From Bradyrhizobium sp. 170 (lineage in GTDB: Bacteria; Pseudomonadota; Alphaproteobacteria; Rhizobiales; Xanthobacteraceae), in NCBI RefSeq assembly GCF_023101085.1, contig NZ_CP064703.1, forward strand, positions 2,232,001-2,296,000: a stretch of 64,000 nt of DNA, given 5' to 3'. The position numbers and the translations under genes are program-made. Every line of letters begins with the position of its first letter. The first letter of the stretch is position 1. The notes under the pieces were generated by a model, which was given only the letters and a program-made list of their open reading frames with translations, ran no database searches and was not told where the DNA came from. This document shows positions 1 through 8,621 of this stretch, in pieces.

Positions 1-1
1 G

Positions 2-172
2 ATCGTATCATGGAGCGGAATGATGGCGCATTCGTTCAACGCGTTTCACGATGAAGGCGCAACGCTCAAACGCATCTGCGTCGCTCAAGCGATCGTCAGC
101 CTTTCGGCGCTGACATCGACTGCCCTGCTGCTATCGAAGCTCTTGCCGACGATGATGAATGACTTTCACTAA
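2..172 (+). CDS. 3' end of an unidentified gene (partial)
   Basis: An open frame enters from the left edge and ends with TAA at 170-172, giving about 56 C-terminal residues. Codon third positions are mostly G or C, as in the real genes of this window. The fragment has a hydrophobic stretch (VAQAIVSLSALTSTALLL) that could be a membrane segment near the C-terminus. A start inside the window is also possible at the ATG pair around 20-25. It is followed by a strong stem-loop at 238-277, consistent with the end of a transcription unit. I do not recognise the family. Confidence 0.4.
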   Translation: MVSWSGMMAHSFNAFHDEGATLKRICVAQAIVSLSALTSTALLLSKLLPTMMNDFH

Positions 173-237
173 GTGATTATGGTGTCACTGCGTTGAAGAC
201 CGCCATCGTTTGGCCCAATCAGCAGTCAACAAATCAA

Positions 238-277
238 AAGCCGAACCGCATAGCGCAAGGCGTATGCGATTCGGCTT
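238..277. terminator. Stem-loop, probable transcription terminator
   Basis: Arms 238-252 and 263-277 pair over 15 bp with a single mismatch around a 10-nt loop. There is no long T-run on the plus side. It lies between the convergent ends of the partial gene at 2-172 (+) and the lysine-rich peptide gene at 383-448 (-), so it could serve both. Confidence 0.5.
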
Positions 278-382
278 AGGTGTCTTCGTTGCTCATCTAG
301 TCAGAGCGGTTAAACCAACTACACCGGTGGCTCACCGCCCGGAGCGCCTCGATAGATGATAGCACGTTGTCACGGAAAGCAG

Positions 383-448
383 CTACTTTTTCTTCTTTTT
401 AGCTTTTTTCGCAGTCGTCTTTTTGGTCTTCTTCGCTTTCTTAGCCAT
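383..448 (-). CDS. 21-residue lysine-rich basic peptide
   Basis: On the minus strand an ATG at 448 is preceded by GGAGGGG two bases upstream, an unusually strong ribosome binding site though with short spacing. The frame runs to TAG at 383-385 and encodes 21 residues, of which 15 are Lys and the rest Ala, Thr and Met (pattern MAKKAKKTKK). Such peptides resemble the basic tails of histone H1-like nucleoid proteins. The role here is unknown; nucleic-acid binding is the obvious inference from charge. It is far too short for routine gene calls and may be missed in annotation. Confidence 0.55.
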   Translation of the reverse strand: MAKKAKKTKKTTAKKAKKKKK

Positions 449-704
449 GTCCCCTCCATGATTCACATCTGAAATAGTGCAGGCCGAGAATCGGCGTGCA
501 CGACGGAAAATGTAACATCAAATTTGCAATATTGACATTGAGACATGTCGCTCACCCGCTTAGAGCTTCCGAACCGCTTGTCTCTTCCAGGAGGCAATGC
601 ACGGCGCAAAAGAACAGTGCCGCAACGCAATCCCTGAGGGCCGTTCTCTTGCCCCATTTGGGCCGAAGGATCCTCGCCGAAAAAGCTATCTGCAGGGGCG
701 GCTA

Positions 705-1511
705 TTGAATCATTCCGTCGGTTCTTCGCGTGGTCGCACCGACGCGCTTTCCTGTGGAGCCACCGATTACGATGGGGCCGATTGGGCGTGGGAGTTCTTA
801 CGCCGAAATCAGGACTATATCGCCGATTGGCGAAGCTCCGTTCCGCGGCACCTGCCATGCATTACGTTGAAGGACGGCACGCGGCTGTTGCGCCTCAGGC
901 AGCGATTTCCGCGTGCGGAGAAGTGGGGGCTTTACGCCTTCGCCGATCCGAGACGCTGCGCCCTTGACGCAACCGTGGTCTGGCATGCCAATGCCTTGAA
1001 ACGCGTGGTCCGGCTGAGTGCTAGGATGCCGAATGAGCACAGTGGTGCCATGACGCGCGCGCTCGCCGACTTCAATGGCGATCGACTAGCGGTGATTGAT
1101 ACCGTTCAGCACGTTTCGATCAAAGGCATGGGCGTTCGCGTCAATGTCGAAATCAAAGGCCTTTCCGTCCTGACCGCGCCATTTGCTGCGATCTTTGAAC
1201 TCCATGACCTCGACGACCTCTCAGGGCAGACCGAGGTCCTGAAGCGTCTTCATCGGTTCACTGATACCAATGTTACAGCCCTTCAAAGATCAACTTTTTC
1301 AGGCGACGAACGCCTCCGCCAGGCCCTGATCGCGCTCGATGAAAGCCTGAACGGCAAGACGTATCGGCAGATCGCGATTACTCTCTTTGGAGATAAGAAA
1401 GTTGCTGAAGAATGGCTGGGGCCTAGTCAATTCTTGAAGGACCGCACGCGGCGCCTCGTCGCGAAAGGCACCGAGTTGATGAAGGGCGGTTATCGCGATC
1501 TCCTGAGTTAG
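705..1511 (+). CDS. DUF6499/DUF2285 regulator of the integrative element
   Basis: The protein has the N-terminal signature WAWEFLRRNQDYIADW of the DUF6499 'transcriptional regulator-like' domain, and a C-terminal DUF2285 domain over roughly the last 70 residues (LRQALIALDESLNGKTYRQI to the end). Proteins with these domains occur at the regulatory end of rhizobial symbiosis-type ICEs, where a DUF2285 protein activates excision genes; in Mesorhizobium that activator is made by frameshifting between two ORFs. Here both domains lie in one uninterrupted frame. It is followed by an AlpA-type excisionase-like gene and traF, matching ICE order. The start is uncertain: I use TTG 705, eight bases after AGGGG; ATG 597 in the same frame has AGGAGG only two bases upstream and would add 36 residues of unconvincing sequence. 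Confidence 0.75.
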   Translation: MNHSVGSSRGRTDALSCGATDYDGADWAWEFLRRNQDYIADWRSSVPRHLPCITLKDGTRLLRLRQRFPRAEKWGLYAFADPRRCALDATVVWHANALKRVVRLSARMPNEHSGAMTRALADFNGDRLAVIDTVQHVSIKGMGVRVNVEIKGLSVLTAPFAAIFELHDLDDLSGQTEVLKRLHRFTDTNVTALQRSTFSGDERLRQALIALDESLNGKTYRQIAITLFGDKKVAEEWLGPSQFLKDRTRRLVAKGTELMKGGYRDLLS

Positions 1512-1664
1512 ACGATTCCGCCATTCTCGCTTTGACGAGTTTTGCTCGCGTGGGATGGCGAAACAAGGTCCGCCATCTTCGCCACTCCAAAAACAGTCCC
1601 GATCTGACGACGCTTCCCCTTGCACCTCTTGCTTGTGCGAGATTCGATAAGGGGACGTTGGACG

Positions 1665-1883
1665 ATGACAAAAAGTGACGACAAAGAACCGGAAAAGCCG
1701 TTCCTCAACACGGTGGAAGCCGCCGCCTGGCTCCGGCTTACCAAAAACACCCTAGAGAAGATGCGGGTGAACGGCAGAGGGCCCGCTTACCGCAAGCACG
1801 GACGCTATGTCCGCTACCACATCGAAGATCTCGTCGAATGGTCGCAGGCAAGCAAGCGGAGGTCGACCTCCGATGCAGATTGA
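1665..1883 (+). CDS. AlpA/excisionase-like helix-turn-helix protein
   Basis: This 72-residue protein has the MerR-type winged-helix pattern of AlpA and recombination directionality factors: FLNTVEAAAWLRLTKNTLEK, then a wing rich in RKHGRYVRYHIEDLVEW. Small proteins of this family bind DNA next to attachment sites and favour excision, or act as regulators. Start ATG 1665 is chosen because the domain begins right after it and AGGGGAC lies about nine bases upstream. Its 3' end overlaps the start of traF by 11 bases, so the two are translationally linked. In rhizobial ICEs an excisionase gene sits in this same place ahead of traF and the relaxase. Confidence 0.8.
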   Translation: MTKSDDKEPEKPFLNTVEAAAWLRLTKNTLEKMRVNGRGPAYRKHGRYVRYHIEDLVEWSQASKRRSTSDAD

Positions 1884-2412
1884 TCGCACAAGACTGTGGC
1901 GGCAGGCCAGCATTCTTTCGGCCATGTGCGCCGGCATCATCACTCTTCTGATGTCCTCTGCACCCTCGGTGCCGCTCTTGATTTACAATGCATCCGGCAG
2001 CGCTCCGCTGGGGTTTTATTATCTGGAGCAACGCTTACCAGTGCGCGGCGAACTCGCCGTCTTCAAGCCGCCACCAACGATCGAACTCTTGATCATCGCG
2101 CACAGAATCTTGCCTGTGCCGGTACCGCTTCTGAAGCGGGTCGAAGCGAGCGGTGGAGACGAAGTCTGCCGCGCGAAAGAGCCGATCGGCACCATGTCCA
2201 TCAACGGCAAGGTCGTCGCTGAGGTACTGGAGAAGGACCGGGAGGGGCTGCCGCTTCCCTCCTGGGAAGGCTGCATGAGACTGGTCGAGGGGGAATTTTT
2301 CCTGCTGCAGCCGCATCCTCATTCGTTCGACTCGCGATACTTCGGGCCGGTCCTGCGTTGCGATGTCTTGGGCGTGGCGCACCCGCTCTGGACTTGGAAG
2401 TCGGATATTTGA
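1873..2412 (+). CDS. traF: TraF, S26-family conjugal transfer signal peptidase
   Basis: The 179-residue protein has one N-terminal membrane segment (ASILSAMCAGIITLLMSS) and the S26C peptidase signatures: the nucleophile serine region YNASGSAPLGFYYL, the general-base lysine region LLKRVEASGGDEVC, and a C-terminal SFDSRYFGPV box. TraF matures and cyclises the pilin TrbC in P-type conjugation systems; a trbC gene is present at 10167. ATG 1873 is the likely start because it directly precedes the membrane helix. The reading frame is open further upstream but overlaps the excisionase-like gene. Confidence 0.88.
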   Translation: MQIDRTRLWRQASILSAMCAGIITLLMSSAPSVPLLIYNASGSAPLGFYYLEQRLPVRGELAVFKPPPTIELLIIAHRILPVPVPLLKRVEASGGDEVCRAKEPIGTMSINGKVVAEVLEKDREGLPLPSWEGCMRLVEGEFFLLQPHPHSFDSRYFGPVLRCDVLGVAHPLWTWKSDI

Positions 2413-2754
2413 AAGTGGCTCACGACGACGATCGTGCGCGTCGGAAAACGGGCGCGCACCTCTTCACCCTTGCCGCCGGGCCGCCCGTTCGGGCAGATCG
2501 CGAGCTCACGGGTCAAGCAAGCTCTTCCATTTAGATCAACGGTTGAAACGAACGAAGCGGGAGAGCAAGATAAAAGCACTGGCGCTTGAGGGCGCTTAAG
2601 CTGTTGCCTGCACATCCAAGTGTTGGCGACACGGCTGACCGCGATGTCGCCAAGCGAGTTCTAAAGCAACGATCGCGCTCATTGATTGCGTCTGCGGCTT
2701 GGCAGCCGAGGGCTGGATTCACATATCCGCGCTCTTGCAACGGGGACTTGCGTC
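2413..2754. other. Gap between traF and relaxase, possible oriT location
   Basis: No convincing gene in 342 bases. Short dyads are visible, for example GTGT-TGGCG-ACAC around 2622-2634 and the repeated GCGCTTgaGGGCGCTTaag at about 2582-2600. Relaxase genes are often next to their transfer origin, so this is a plausible but unproven oriT region. Confidence 0.3.
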
Positions 2755-4725
2755 ATGGCCGGCATCGACGACGACGAATTCGAAGTGAAGCTTGGGCGGA
2801 TCGGCAATCGCAGGCCTGGGAAAGCGACCAGCTATCTTCGACGCGTTCGGCAGGAAGCGAGCAAGGCCGGCGCCAGTGCGCGGGCCGGTTCGTCGTTCAA
2901 AGGCGGCCGCATCGGCCGCGGCCGCGCGCAAGGGACGATATTCGCACAGCGCGGACGAAGCCGAGGCAAACGCCGTGTCGTGGTCAAGGCCCGGATCGTG
3001 CGGATCAAGTCCGGTGACCTAGGTGCCGTGCGGGCTCACCTGCGGTACGTCCAGCGCGACGGCGTCACACGCGAGGGCGAGGCGGGGGAGCTCTACGACG
3101 CCGGCAATGACCGCGCCGATGGCAAGAGTTTTGCGGAGCGCAGCGCCGGCGATCGCCACCAGTTCCGGTTTATCGTGGCGCCGGAGGACAGCGCGGAGCT
3201 GGCGGACCTGAAACCCTTCGTCCGCGACCTCATGCTGCAGATGGAGCAGGATCTCGGCACCAAGCTCGACTGGGTCGCCGCCGATCATTTCAACACCGGC
3301 CATCCCCATACCCACATCGTCCTTCGCGGCAAGGACGGTGATGGAAGCGACCTCGTCATCGCACGCGACTATATCGCTCATGGCTTTCGGTCGCGGGCAG
3401 CGGAGCTCATCACGCGAGAGCTCGGCCCTGAAACGGAGATCGAGGTAGCGCGCAAGCTTCAGCAAGAGATCACGGCCGAGCGGCTGACGCGGCTCGACCG
3501 GAGCATCCTGCGGGATGCGCCTAGCGGTATGCTTGAGCCGGGTGCCCTGTCCGGAAGGGAGGCCGCCTGGCAAACGGCGCGGATCGGACGGTTGCGAACC
3601 TTGGAGCGAATGGGGTTAGCAGAGGAGACAGAACCCGGGCGTTGGCAGATCGACCCTGAGCTCTCCCCAAAGCTCAGACGCATGGGCGAACGCGGTGACA
3701 TCATCAAGACCATGCACCGTGAGATGGCCGCGGCGGGAATTGCGCGGGTGGCCGGCAACTATGCGATTTTCGATCCGGAACGAGGCGATCGTCGCCTGGT
3801 CGGGCGGGTCGTTGGCGAGGGGTTTGCCGACGAACTGACGGAGCGCCGCTATGTCGTGATCGATGGGGTGGACGGACGGACGCACTATGTCGAGATCGGT
3901 ACCCTCAGTGCCAAAGAGGAAGCCCCGGTCCGCAACACGATCCTGGAACTCCGACCGCGGGCCGCTGAACCGCGCGCAATCGATCGGACGATTGCAGAGA
4001 TCGCGGCCCGCCATGGCGGCATCTACAGCGACCGTCTGCATCGAGAATTCGATCCGCAAGCCTCGGGCGAATTTGTCGGATCCCACGTGCGGCGCCTGGA
4101 GGCGATGCGGCGCGAAGGAATGGTCAGCCGCCTTGCCGATGGCAGCTGGCGCGCCGGGCAGGATTATCTGGACCGGGCGCTTCGATACGAGAAGCTCCAG
4201 CGATCGCGCAATCCTGTGCGGGTCGCGGTGCTGTCATGGCAAAGACTTGAAGATCTACCGCAGGCGCTGGGCGCAACCTGGCTTGATCGCAAGCTCGTTG
4301 GGAAGGAGCGCGATGAGCTCGCGTCGACCGGCTTTGGCGCGGAAGTCGAGACAGCGCTCCGAACAAGACGGCAATGGCTGATCGAGCAGGGGCTGGCGCG
4401 AGAGGAAGGTGGCCAGGTGCGTTTCGCTCGGAACATGCTCGAAACGCTCGAGGCGCGCGAACTGGCCCGGACGGCGACCGACATATCCGCGCGCACCGGC
4501 CTTGAACATGTCCATGTCAAAGCGGGCGACAAGATCGACGGCATCTACCGGCGTATGCTGACGCTGAACAGCGGGCGGTTCGCACTGATCGAGCGATCCC
4601 GCGAGTTTGCTCTGGTGCCTTGGCGGCCGGTGCTGGAGCGGGCTCGCGGGCAATTGGTCACCGGCCAGGTCGGCGGGGAAGGCATTTCCTGGTCGATCGG
4701 CATGAAGCGCGGATTGGGCCTTTAG
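2755..4725 (+). CDS. rlxS: Relaxase (RlxS-like, DUF3363-type mobilization nuclease)
   Basis: The 656-residue protein contains the relaxase three-histidine region HFNTGHPHTHIVLRG with HPHTH at about residues 183-187, a basic N-terminal region rich in Arg and Gly (residues 20-75) and a long C-terminal DUF3363-like part. It would nick the transfer origin and stay covalently bound to the transferred strand; an early tyrosine in RAHLRYVQRDG (about residue 98) is a candidate catalytic residue. Start ATG 2755 follows GGGGAC at nine bases. It is the only large gene between traF and traG apart from a nucleotidyltransferase that looks inserted. Related relaxases of Mesorhizobium symbiosis ICEs are called RlxS. 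Confidence 0.88.
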   Translation: MAGIDDDEFEVKLGRIGNRRPGKATSYLRRVRQEASKAGASARAGSSFKGGRIGRGRAQGTIFAQRGRSRGKRRVVVKARIVRIKSGDLGAVRAHLRYVQRDGVTREGEAGELYDAGNDRADGKSFAERSAGDRHQFRFIVAPEDSAELADLKPFVRDLMLQMEQDLGTKLDWVAADHFNTGHPHTHIVLRGKDGDGSDLVIARDYIAHGFRSRAAELITRELGPETEIEVARKLQQEITAERLTRLDRSILRDAPSGMLEPGALSGREAAWQTARIGRLRTLERMGLAEETEPGRWQIDPELSPKLRRMGERGDIIKTMHREMAAAGIARVAGNYAIFDPERGDRRLVGRVVGEGFADELTERRYVVIDGVDGRTHYVEIGTLSAKEEAPVRNTILELRPRAAEPRAIDRTIAEIAARHGGIYSDRLHREFDPQASGEFVGSHVRRLEAMRREGMVSRLADGSWRAGQDYLDRALRYEKLQRSRNPVRVAVLSWQRLEDLPQALGATWLDRKLVGKERDELASTGFGAEVETALRTRRQWLIEQGLAREEGGQVRFARNMLETLEARELARTATDISARTGLEHVHVKAGDKIDGIYRRMLTLNSGRFALIERSREFALVPWRPVLERARGQLVTGQVGGEGISWSIGMKRGLGL

Positions 4726-4746
4726 AGCGCATAAGCTACTGAAGTT

Positions 4747-4826
4747 ATACTATTTTTGCGGAAGTAGTATAACGGACTTGCCGCTGCACGAAGTTGGCTA
4801 TACTATTTTCACGGAAATAGTATAAC
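4747..4826. promoter_or_regulatory. Two 27-bp palindromic direct repeats (candidate operators)
   Basis: Unit 1 (4747-4773) and unit 2 (4800-4826) share 24 of 27 bases and start 53 bp apart, about five helical turns. Each is itself a dyad: arms TATACTA and TAGTATA flank a core ending in CGGAA. The second ends 13 bases before the ATG at 4840 and would overlap the ribosome binding site. Two equal palindromes on one face of the helix are what a dimeric repressor would use. Confidence 0.65.
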
Positions 4827-4839
4827 TGGGGTTCCATGC

Positions 4840-5979
4840 ATGACCTCCGCCCGCCTGGATATCACCTATCAAACGCTATATTCGGAATTGGCCCAGCGTA
4901 GCCTCGATGAGAGCTTCACCTCCGAATTCTCCTCGAATGGAAGATTCGTGGCTGTCGAGGTCAAGAACAAGAAATACTGGTACTTCGACACACCCAAGCC
5001 AGAGGGGGGCGGCCAGGATCGCCGCTACGTCGGTCCAGTGGACGATCCGGAAATCACCAAGCGGGTTGAGGCATTCAAAGATCTGAAGGCCGACCTGAAG
5101 GGACGTCGCCGCCTTGTTTCCACGCTGACCCGCGAGGCCTATCTACCGCGCCCCTTACCCATGGTTGGCCAAGTCGTGGAGCAACTGGCGAAGGCTGGCT
5201 TTTTCCGCATGAGGGGGGTGCTCGTGGGAACAGTGGCCTACCAATGTTACTCCGCCGTGCTCGGCCGACGCCTTGATGCCGTGGCCATGCAGACTGGCGA
5301 TGCCGACTTTGCGCAATTCCATGAAATCTCGGTCGCAATCAAAGATTCCATGCCTCCGATCCTGGAGGTACTTCGACATGTCGATCCGACTTTTCGCGAG
5401 GTTCCGAGCCAGGCCGACGGCAGGGTCTCCACTCAATTCGTGTCGAGGGACAACTTCAAGGTGGAATTCCTGACGCCGAACCAGTGGTCCGATGATCAGG
5501 CAGGCAAGCCAGTTCCGATGCCGGCGCTCGGTGGTGCGGCGGCATTTCCGCTGCGCTTTCTCGATTACCTGATTTACGAGCCCATCCGTGCCGTGCTGCT
5601 CCACGGTGCAGGCGTGCCGGTTCTCATTCCATCTCCAGAGCGATATGCCATCCACAAGCTGATCGTCGGATCGCGCCGGAAGCAAGACCGCGACGGGACG
5701 GCCAAGAGCGCGAAGGATCGACTTCAAGCCAGATCGATCATTGAATCAATGATCGAGAACCGGCAGCACGCCGATCTTGCTTCCGTCTTCATGGAGGCAT
5801 GGGATCGTGGTGACCAGTGGAGAGCTGCGATCCGTACCAGCATTGCAACCTATGACGACGACTTCCAGACGTTGCTCCGAAGCGAATTTGCGAAGGGTGT
5901 ATCCGAGTTCGGCTCCGATCCGGCCAATTACGATTTGGTAGACAAGTCCACCGACAAGCCCGCTCCTCCGCCAAAATGA
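4840..5979 (+). CDS. GSU2403-type nucleotidyltransferase-fold protein
   Basis: The 379-residue protein has the features of the GSU2403/NTP_transf_8 family: a central nucleotidyltransferase fold with VGTVAYQCY (residues 129-137, in place of the usual GS motif) and GDADFAQFHEISVAI with the metal-binding D154-x-D156. Family members are uncharacterised; related MNT-type enzymes transfer nucleotides onto proteins or RNA and some act as antitoxins. It sits between relaxase and coupling-protein genes, a common cargo insertion point, and is preceded by two operator-like repeats, so it is probably tightly repressed. The substrate cannot be told from sequence. Confidence 0.7.
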   Translation: MTSARLDITYQTLYSELAQRSLDESFTSEFSSNGRFVAVEVKNKKYWYFDTPKPEGGGQDRRYVGPVDDPEITKRVEAFKDLKADLKGRRRLVSTLTREAYLPRPLPMVGQVVEQLAKAGFFRMRGVLVGTVAYQCYSAVLGRRLDAVAMQTGDADFAQFHEISVAIKDSMPPILEVLRHVDPTFREVPSQADGRVSTQFVSRDNFKVEFLTPNQWSDDQAGKPVPMPALGGAAAFPLRFLDYLIYEPIRAVLLHGAGVPVLIPSPERYAIHKLIVGSRRKQDRDGTAKSAKDRLQARSIIESMIENRQHADLASVFMEAWDRGDQWRAAIRTSIATYDDDFQTLLRSEFAKGVSEFGSDPANYDLVDKSTDKPAPPPK

Positions 5980-6587
5980 CATGTGACGGGCAGGCCAAGT
6001 TCTGCCTCGCGTTTCCTGCTCCAACGTCATCTCGACCAGCAGCAGCACAGGCCCGGCGTCAACATGATCGCCTCTGTCACGCAAGTGCTGCCGATGAAGA
6101 TGCCCATATCGGCATGCCGATCACGTCGACGCCAAAGATCATGCTCGACACTGCGTCTGGCGCAACATGATCGTGGCAGTGATCAGGCTGTCCGCGCCTT
6201 GCTGGCTTTTGCTTGCCAAACTGCATGTTGATCACTGACCCATTCGACACTTCGCGCTGAATACAATTAGATCCAGCTCAGTCTTGCAGAATCACATCGT
6301 GGCGCTTCGTGGCCGCGCCGACTCGCGCATGGTCGCTACTGTGTTGAGCGCCAAACGACAGGGTTCAGTGGATGAAATGCCAACGAGATACTACTTGCGC
6401 CAAGTGTTCACACGCTGTTGAGGCGTTCGATGACACTGCGTTGACCTTGATTTTCAAGTCCATTGCCTGATCAGACTTGATCAATCTCGCGCTCACTGAA
6501 GGCGCGACTTTTTATTTCGATTGAAGCCTCGCGGCATTCGCCGTTTTCATCGCGCCGCTCACGTTGCGTGAGTATGGGGCGAGCGGG
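5980..6587. other. 608-base region without a supported gene
   Basis: Short open frames exist on both strands (for example 5983-6231 +) but none has a recognisable domain, good start signal or partner. The region from 6240 to 6480 is lower in G+C than its surroundings. It may be debris at a cargo insertion site and probably includes the traG promoter. Confidence 0.35.
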
Positions 6588-8609
6588 ATGTTTCCAGCAA
6601 AAATCTATGTCGGTCAGATCGCCGTCGTGCTCGGCATCGTCGTCGTCTCGACCTGGGGCGCGACGCAATGGACCGCTGCGGCTCTCGGCTATCAGCAGCG
6701 CCTCGGCGAACCCTGGTTCCTGATCGTCGGCTATCGCGTCTATCTGCCTTGGCGGCTGTTCGAATGGTGGTTCGCCTTTGAAGCCTATGCGCCCGAGATC
6801 TTCGAGAAGGGCGGAGCCATCGCCGCCGGCGGCGGCATCGCGGGCGCGCTCTTTGCGATCGTTAACTCGGTGTGGCGTGCGCGCCAAAGCCAATTGGTGA
6901 CGACTTACGGCTCGGCACGGTGGGCGACACCGAAGGAAATCAAGATGGCCGGCCTGTTCGCGTCCAAGGGCGTGTTTCTAGGACGCATCGAGAACAACTA
7001 TCTGCGCCACGATGGATCGGAACACGTCATGTGTTTTGCGCCGACCCGGTCGGGCAAAGGCGTCGGACTGGTGTTGCCGACATTGCTCTCGTGGACGTCG
7101 TCGGCGGTGGTACACGACATCAAGGGCGAAAACTGGGAATTGACCTCCGGTTGGCGTTCGACGTTCTCGCATTGCCTCCTGTTCAATCCCACGGATTCGC
7201 GGAGCGCCCGCTATAATCCTCTGCTCGAGGTGCGCAAGGGGGCCGCCGAGGTCCGCGACGTCCAGAACATCGCCGACATCCTGGTCGACCCCGAGGGGGC
7301 GCTCGAACGCCGAACCCATTGGGAAAAGACCAGTCATTCGCTGCTGGTCGGCGTCATTCTCCACGTCCTTTACGCGGAAGAGAAGAAGACCCTTACCCGG
7401 GTCACCGAGATCCTCGCCGATCCTGCGCAGTCCTTCGAGAAGACGCTCAGGATCATGCTGGCAACCAATCATCTGGGCACCGAGGCCGAGCCGAAGGTGC
7501 ATCCCGTCGTTGCTGCGACTGCCCGAGAGCTGCTCAACAAGTCCGAAAACGAACGTTCCGGCGTTCTGTCGACCGCCGTGAGCTTTCTCGGGCTCTACCG
7601 CGATCCCGTCGTCAGCCGGAACACTGAGAGTTGTGACTGGCGCATCGCCGACCTCGTGAGTGCTGCCAAGCCGGTCACGCTCTATCTCGTCGTTCCACCC
7701 TCGGACATCAGCCGCACCAAGCCGTTGATCAGGCTGATCCTCAACCAGATCGGCCGCCGGCTGACGGAGACGCTGAATACCAAGGCGGCCGGCCACACGC
7801 ACCGCCAGCTCCTGATGATGCTGGATGAATTTCCTGCGCTCGGCCGGCTCGACTTCTTCGAAAGCGCGCTCGCGTTCATGGCCGGCTATGGCATCCGCGC
7901 CTATCTGATCGCGCAGTCGCTCAACCAGATCGCAAAGGCGTATGGCGAGAACAACGCGATCCTGGACAATTGCCACGTCCGCATTGCCTTTGCCGCTAAT
8001 GACGAGCGTACCGCCAAGCGGATTTCGGACGCGCTCGGGACAGCGACCGAACTGCGTGCGCAGCGCAACTATGCGGGTCATCGGCTGGCTCCCTGGCTTG
8101 GCCACGTCATGGTCAGCCGCCAGGAGACCGCGCGTCCATTGCTGACGCCCGGCGAAGTGATGCAGCTGCCGCCCGACCAGGCCATCGTGCTGGTGTCTGG
8201 TCTTGCCCCGGTCCGGGCTACCAAGCTGCGGCACTACGAAGACGCAAACTTCGTCAGCCGCCTGCGCAAGCCACCTTTTCTGTCGAACGACGTATATGCA
8301 GACCGACCGCCGGCCCGCACTGACGATTGGCGGGGTCAGGTGCGCTCCATCGACCTTCGCCTTGCGACGCTGCCGTATCGCGAGCTCATGCAGGCAGGCG
8401 GCGAGGAGGGCGGCCTCAAGCAGCAATTGCCATTGTTCGACGAGGCGGCGACGAACGAGGCTCGCCCCATGGAGGATCGGCTGCTCGATGATGAGTCCGA
8501 CGTCGCCGCTGACCGCAACCAGATGCAGCAAGCCGCAAACGCATCCAGCACTGTACGCCGAGCCCATGCCGTCACCCGCGACGACGACGATCTTCTCCCC
8601 TCGTTCTGA
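6588..8609 (+). CDS. traG: TraG/VirD4 type IV coupling protein
   Basis: The 673-residue ATPase links the relaxosome to the mating channel at the inner membrane. Two N-terminal membrane helices (about residues 5-30 and 72-92) precede the Walker A motif APTRSGKGVG at residues 151-160; Walker B is LLMMLDEFPALG near residue 410. The C-terminal tail is acidic and ends with DDDDLLPSF, a feature of many coupling proteins. ATG 6588 is preferred over the in-frame TTG 6564 because the first helix follows it closely. The gene heads the block traG, copG-like, trbBCDEJLFGI, with short gaps suggesting one operon. Confidence 0.93.
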   Translation: MFPAKIYVGQIAVVLGIVVVSTWGATQWTAAALGYQQRLGEPWFLIVGYRVYLPWRLFEWWFAFEAYAPEIFEKGGAIAAGGGIAGALFAIVNSVWRARQSQLVTTYGSARWATPKEIKMAGLFASKGVFLGRIENNYLRHDGSEHVMCFAPTRSGKGVGLVLPTLLSWTSSAVVHDIKGENWELTSGWRSTFSHCLLFNPTDSRSARYNPLLEVRKGAAEVRDVQNIADILVDPEGALERRTHWEKTSHSLLVGVILHVLYAEEKKTLTRVTEILADPAQSFEKTLRIMLATNHLGTEAEPKVHPVVAATARELLNKSENERSGVLSTAVSFLGLYRDPVVSRNTESCDWRIADLVSAAKPVTLYLVVPPSDISRTKPLIRLILNQIGRRLTETLNTKAAGHTHRQLLMMLDEFPALGRLDFFESALAFMAGYGIRAYLIAQSLNQIAKAYGENNAILDNCHVRIAFAANDERTAKRISDALGTATELRAQRNYAGHRLAPWLGHVMVSRQETARPLLTPGEVMQLPPDQAIVLVSGLAPVRATKLRHYEDANFVSRLRKPPFLSNDVYADRPPARTDDWRGQVRSIDLRLATLPYRELMQAGGEEGGLKQQLPLFDEAATNEARPMEDRLLDDESDVAADRNQMQQAANASSTVRRAHAVTRDDDDLLPSF

Positions 8610-8621
8610 GAGCATTCCCCG

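Noticed and set aside
2586..3017. 143-residue frame overlapping the relaxase N-terminus
   Set aside because: It is a shadow of the basic relaxase start region and has no domain.
6978..8615. 545-residue minus-strand open frame opposite traG
   Set aside because: It is fully antisense to a complete TraG with both Walker motifs, has an Arg/Gly-rich composition and no recognisable domain.
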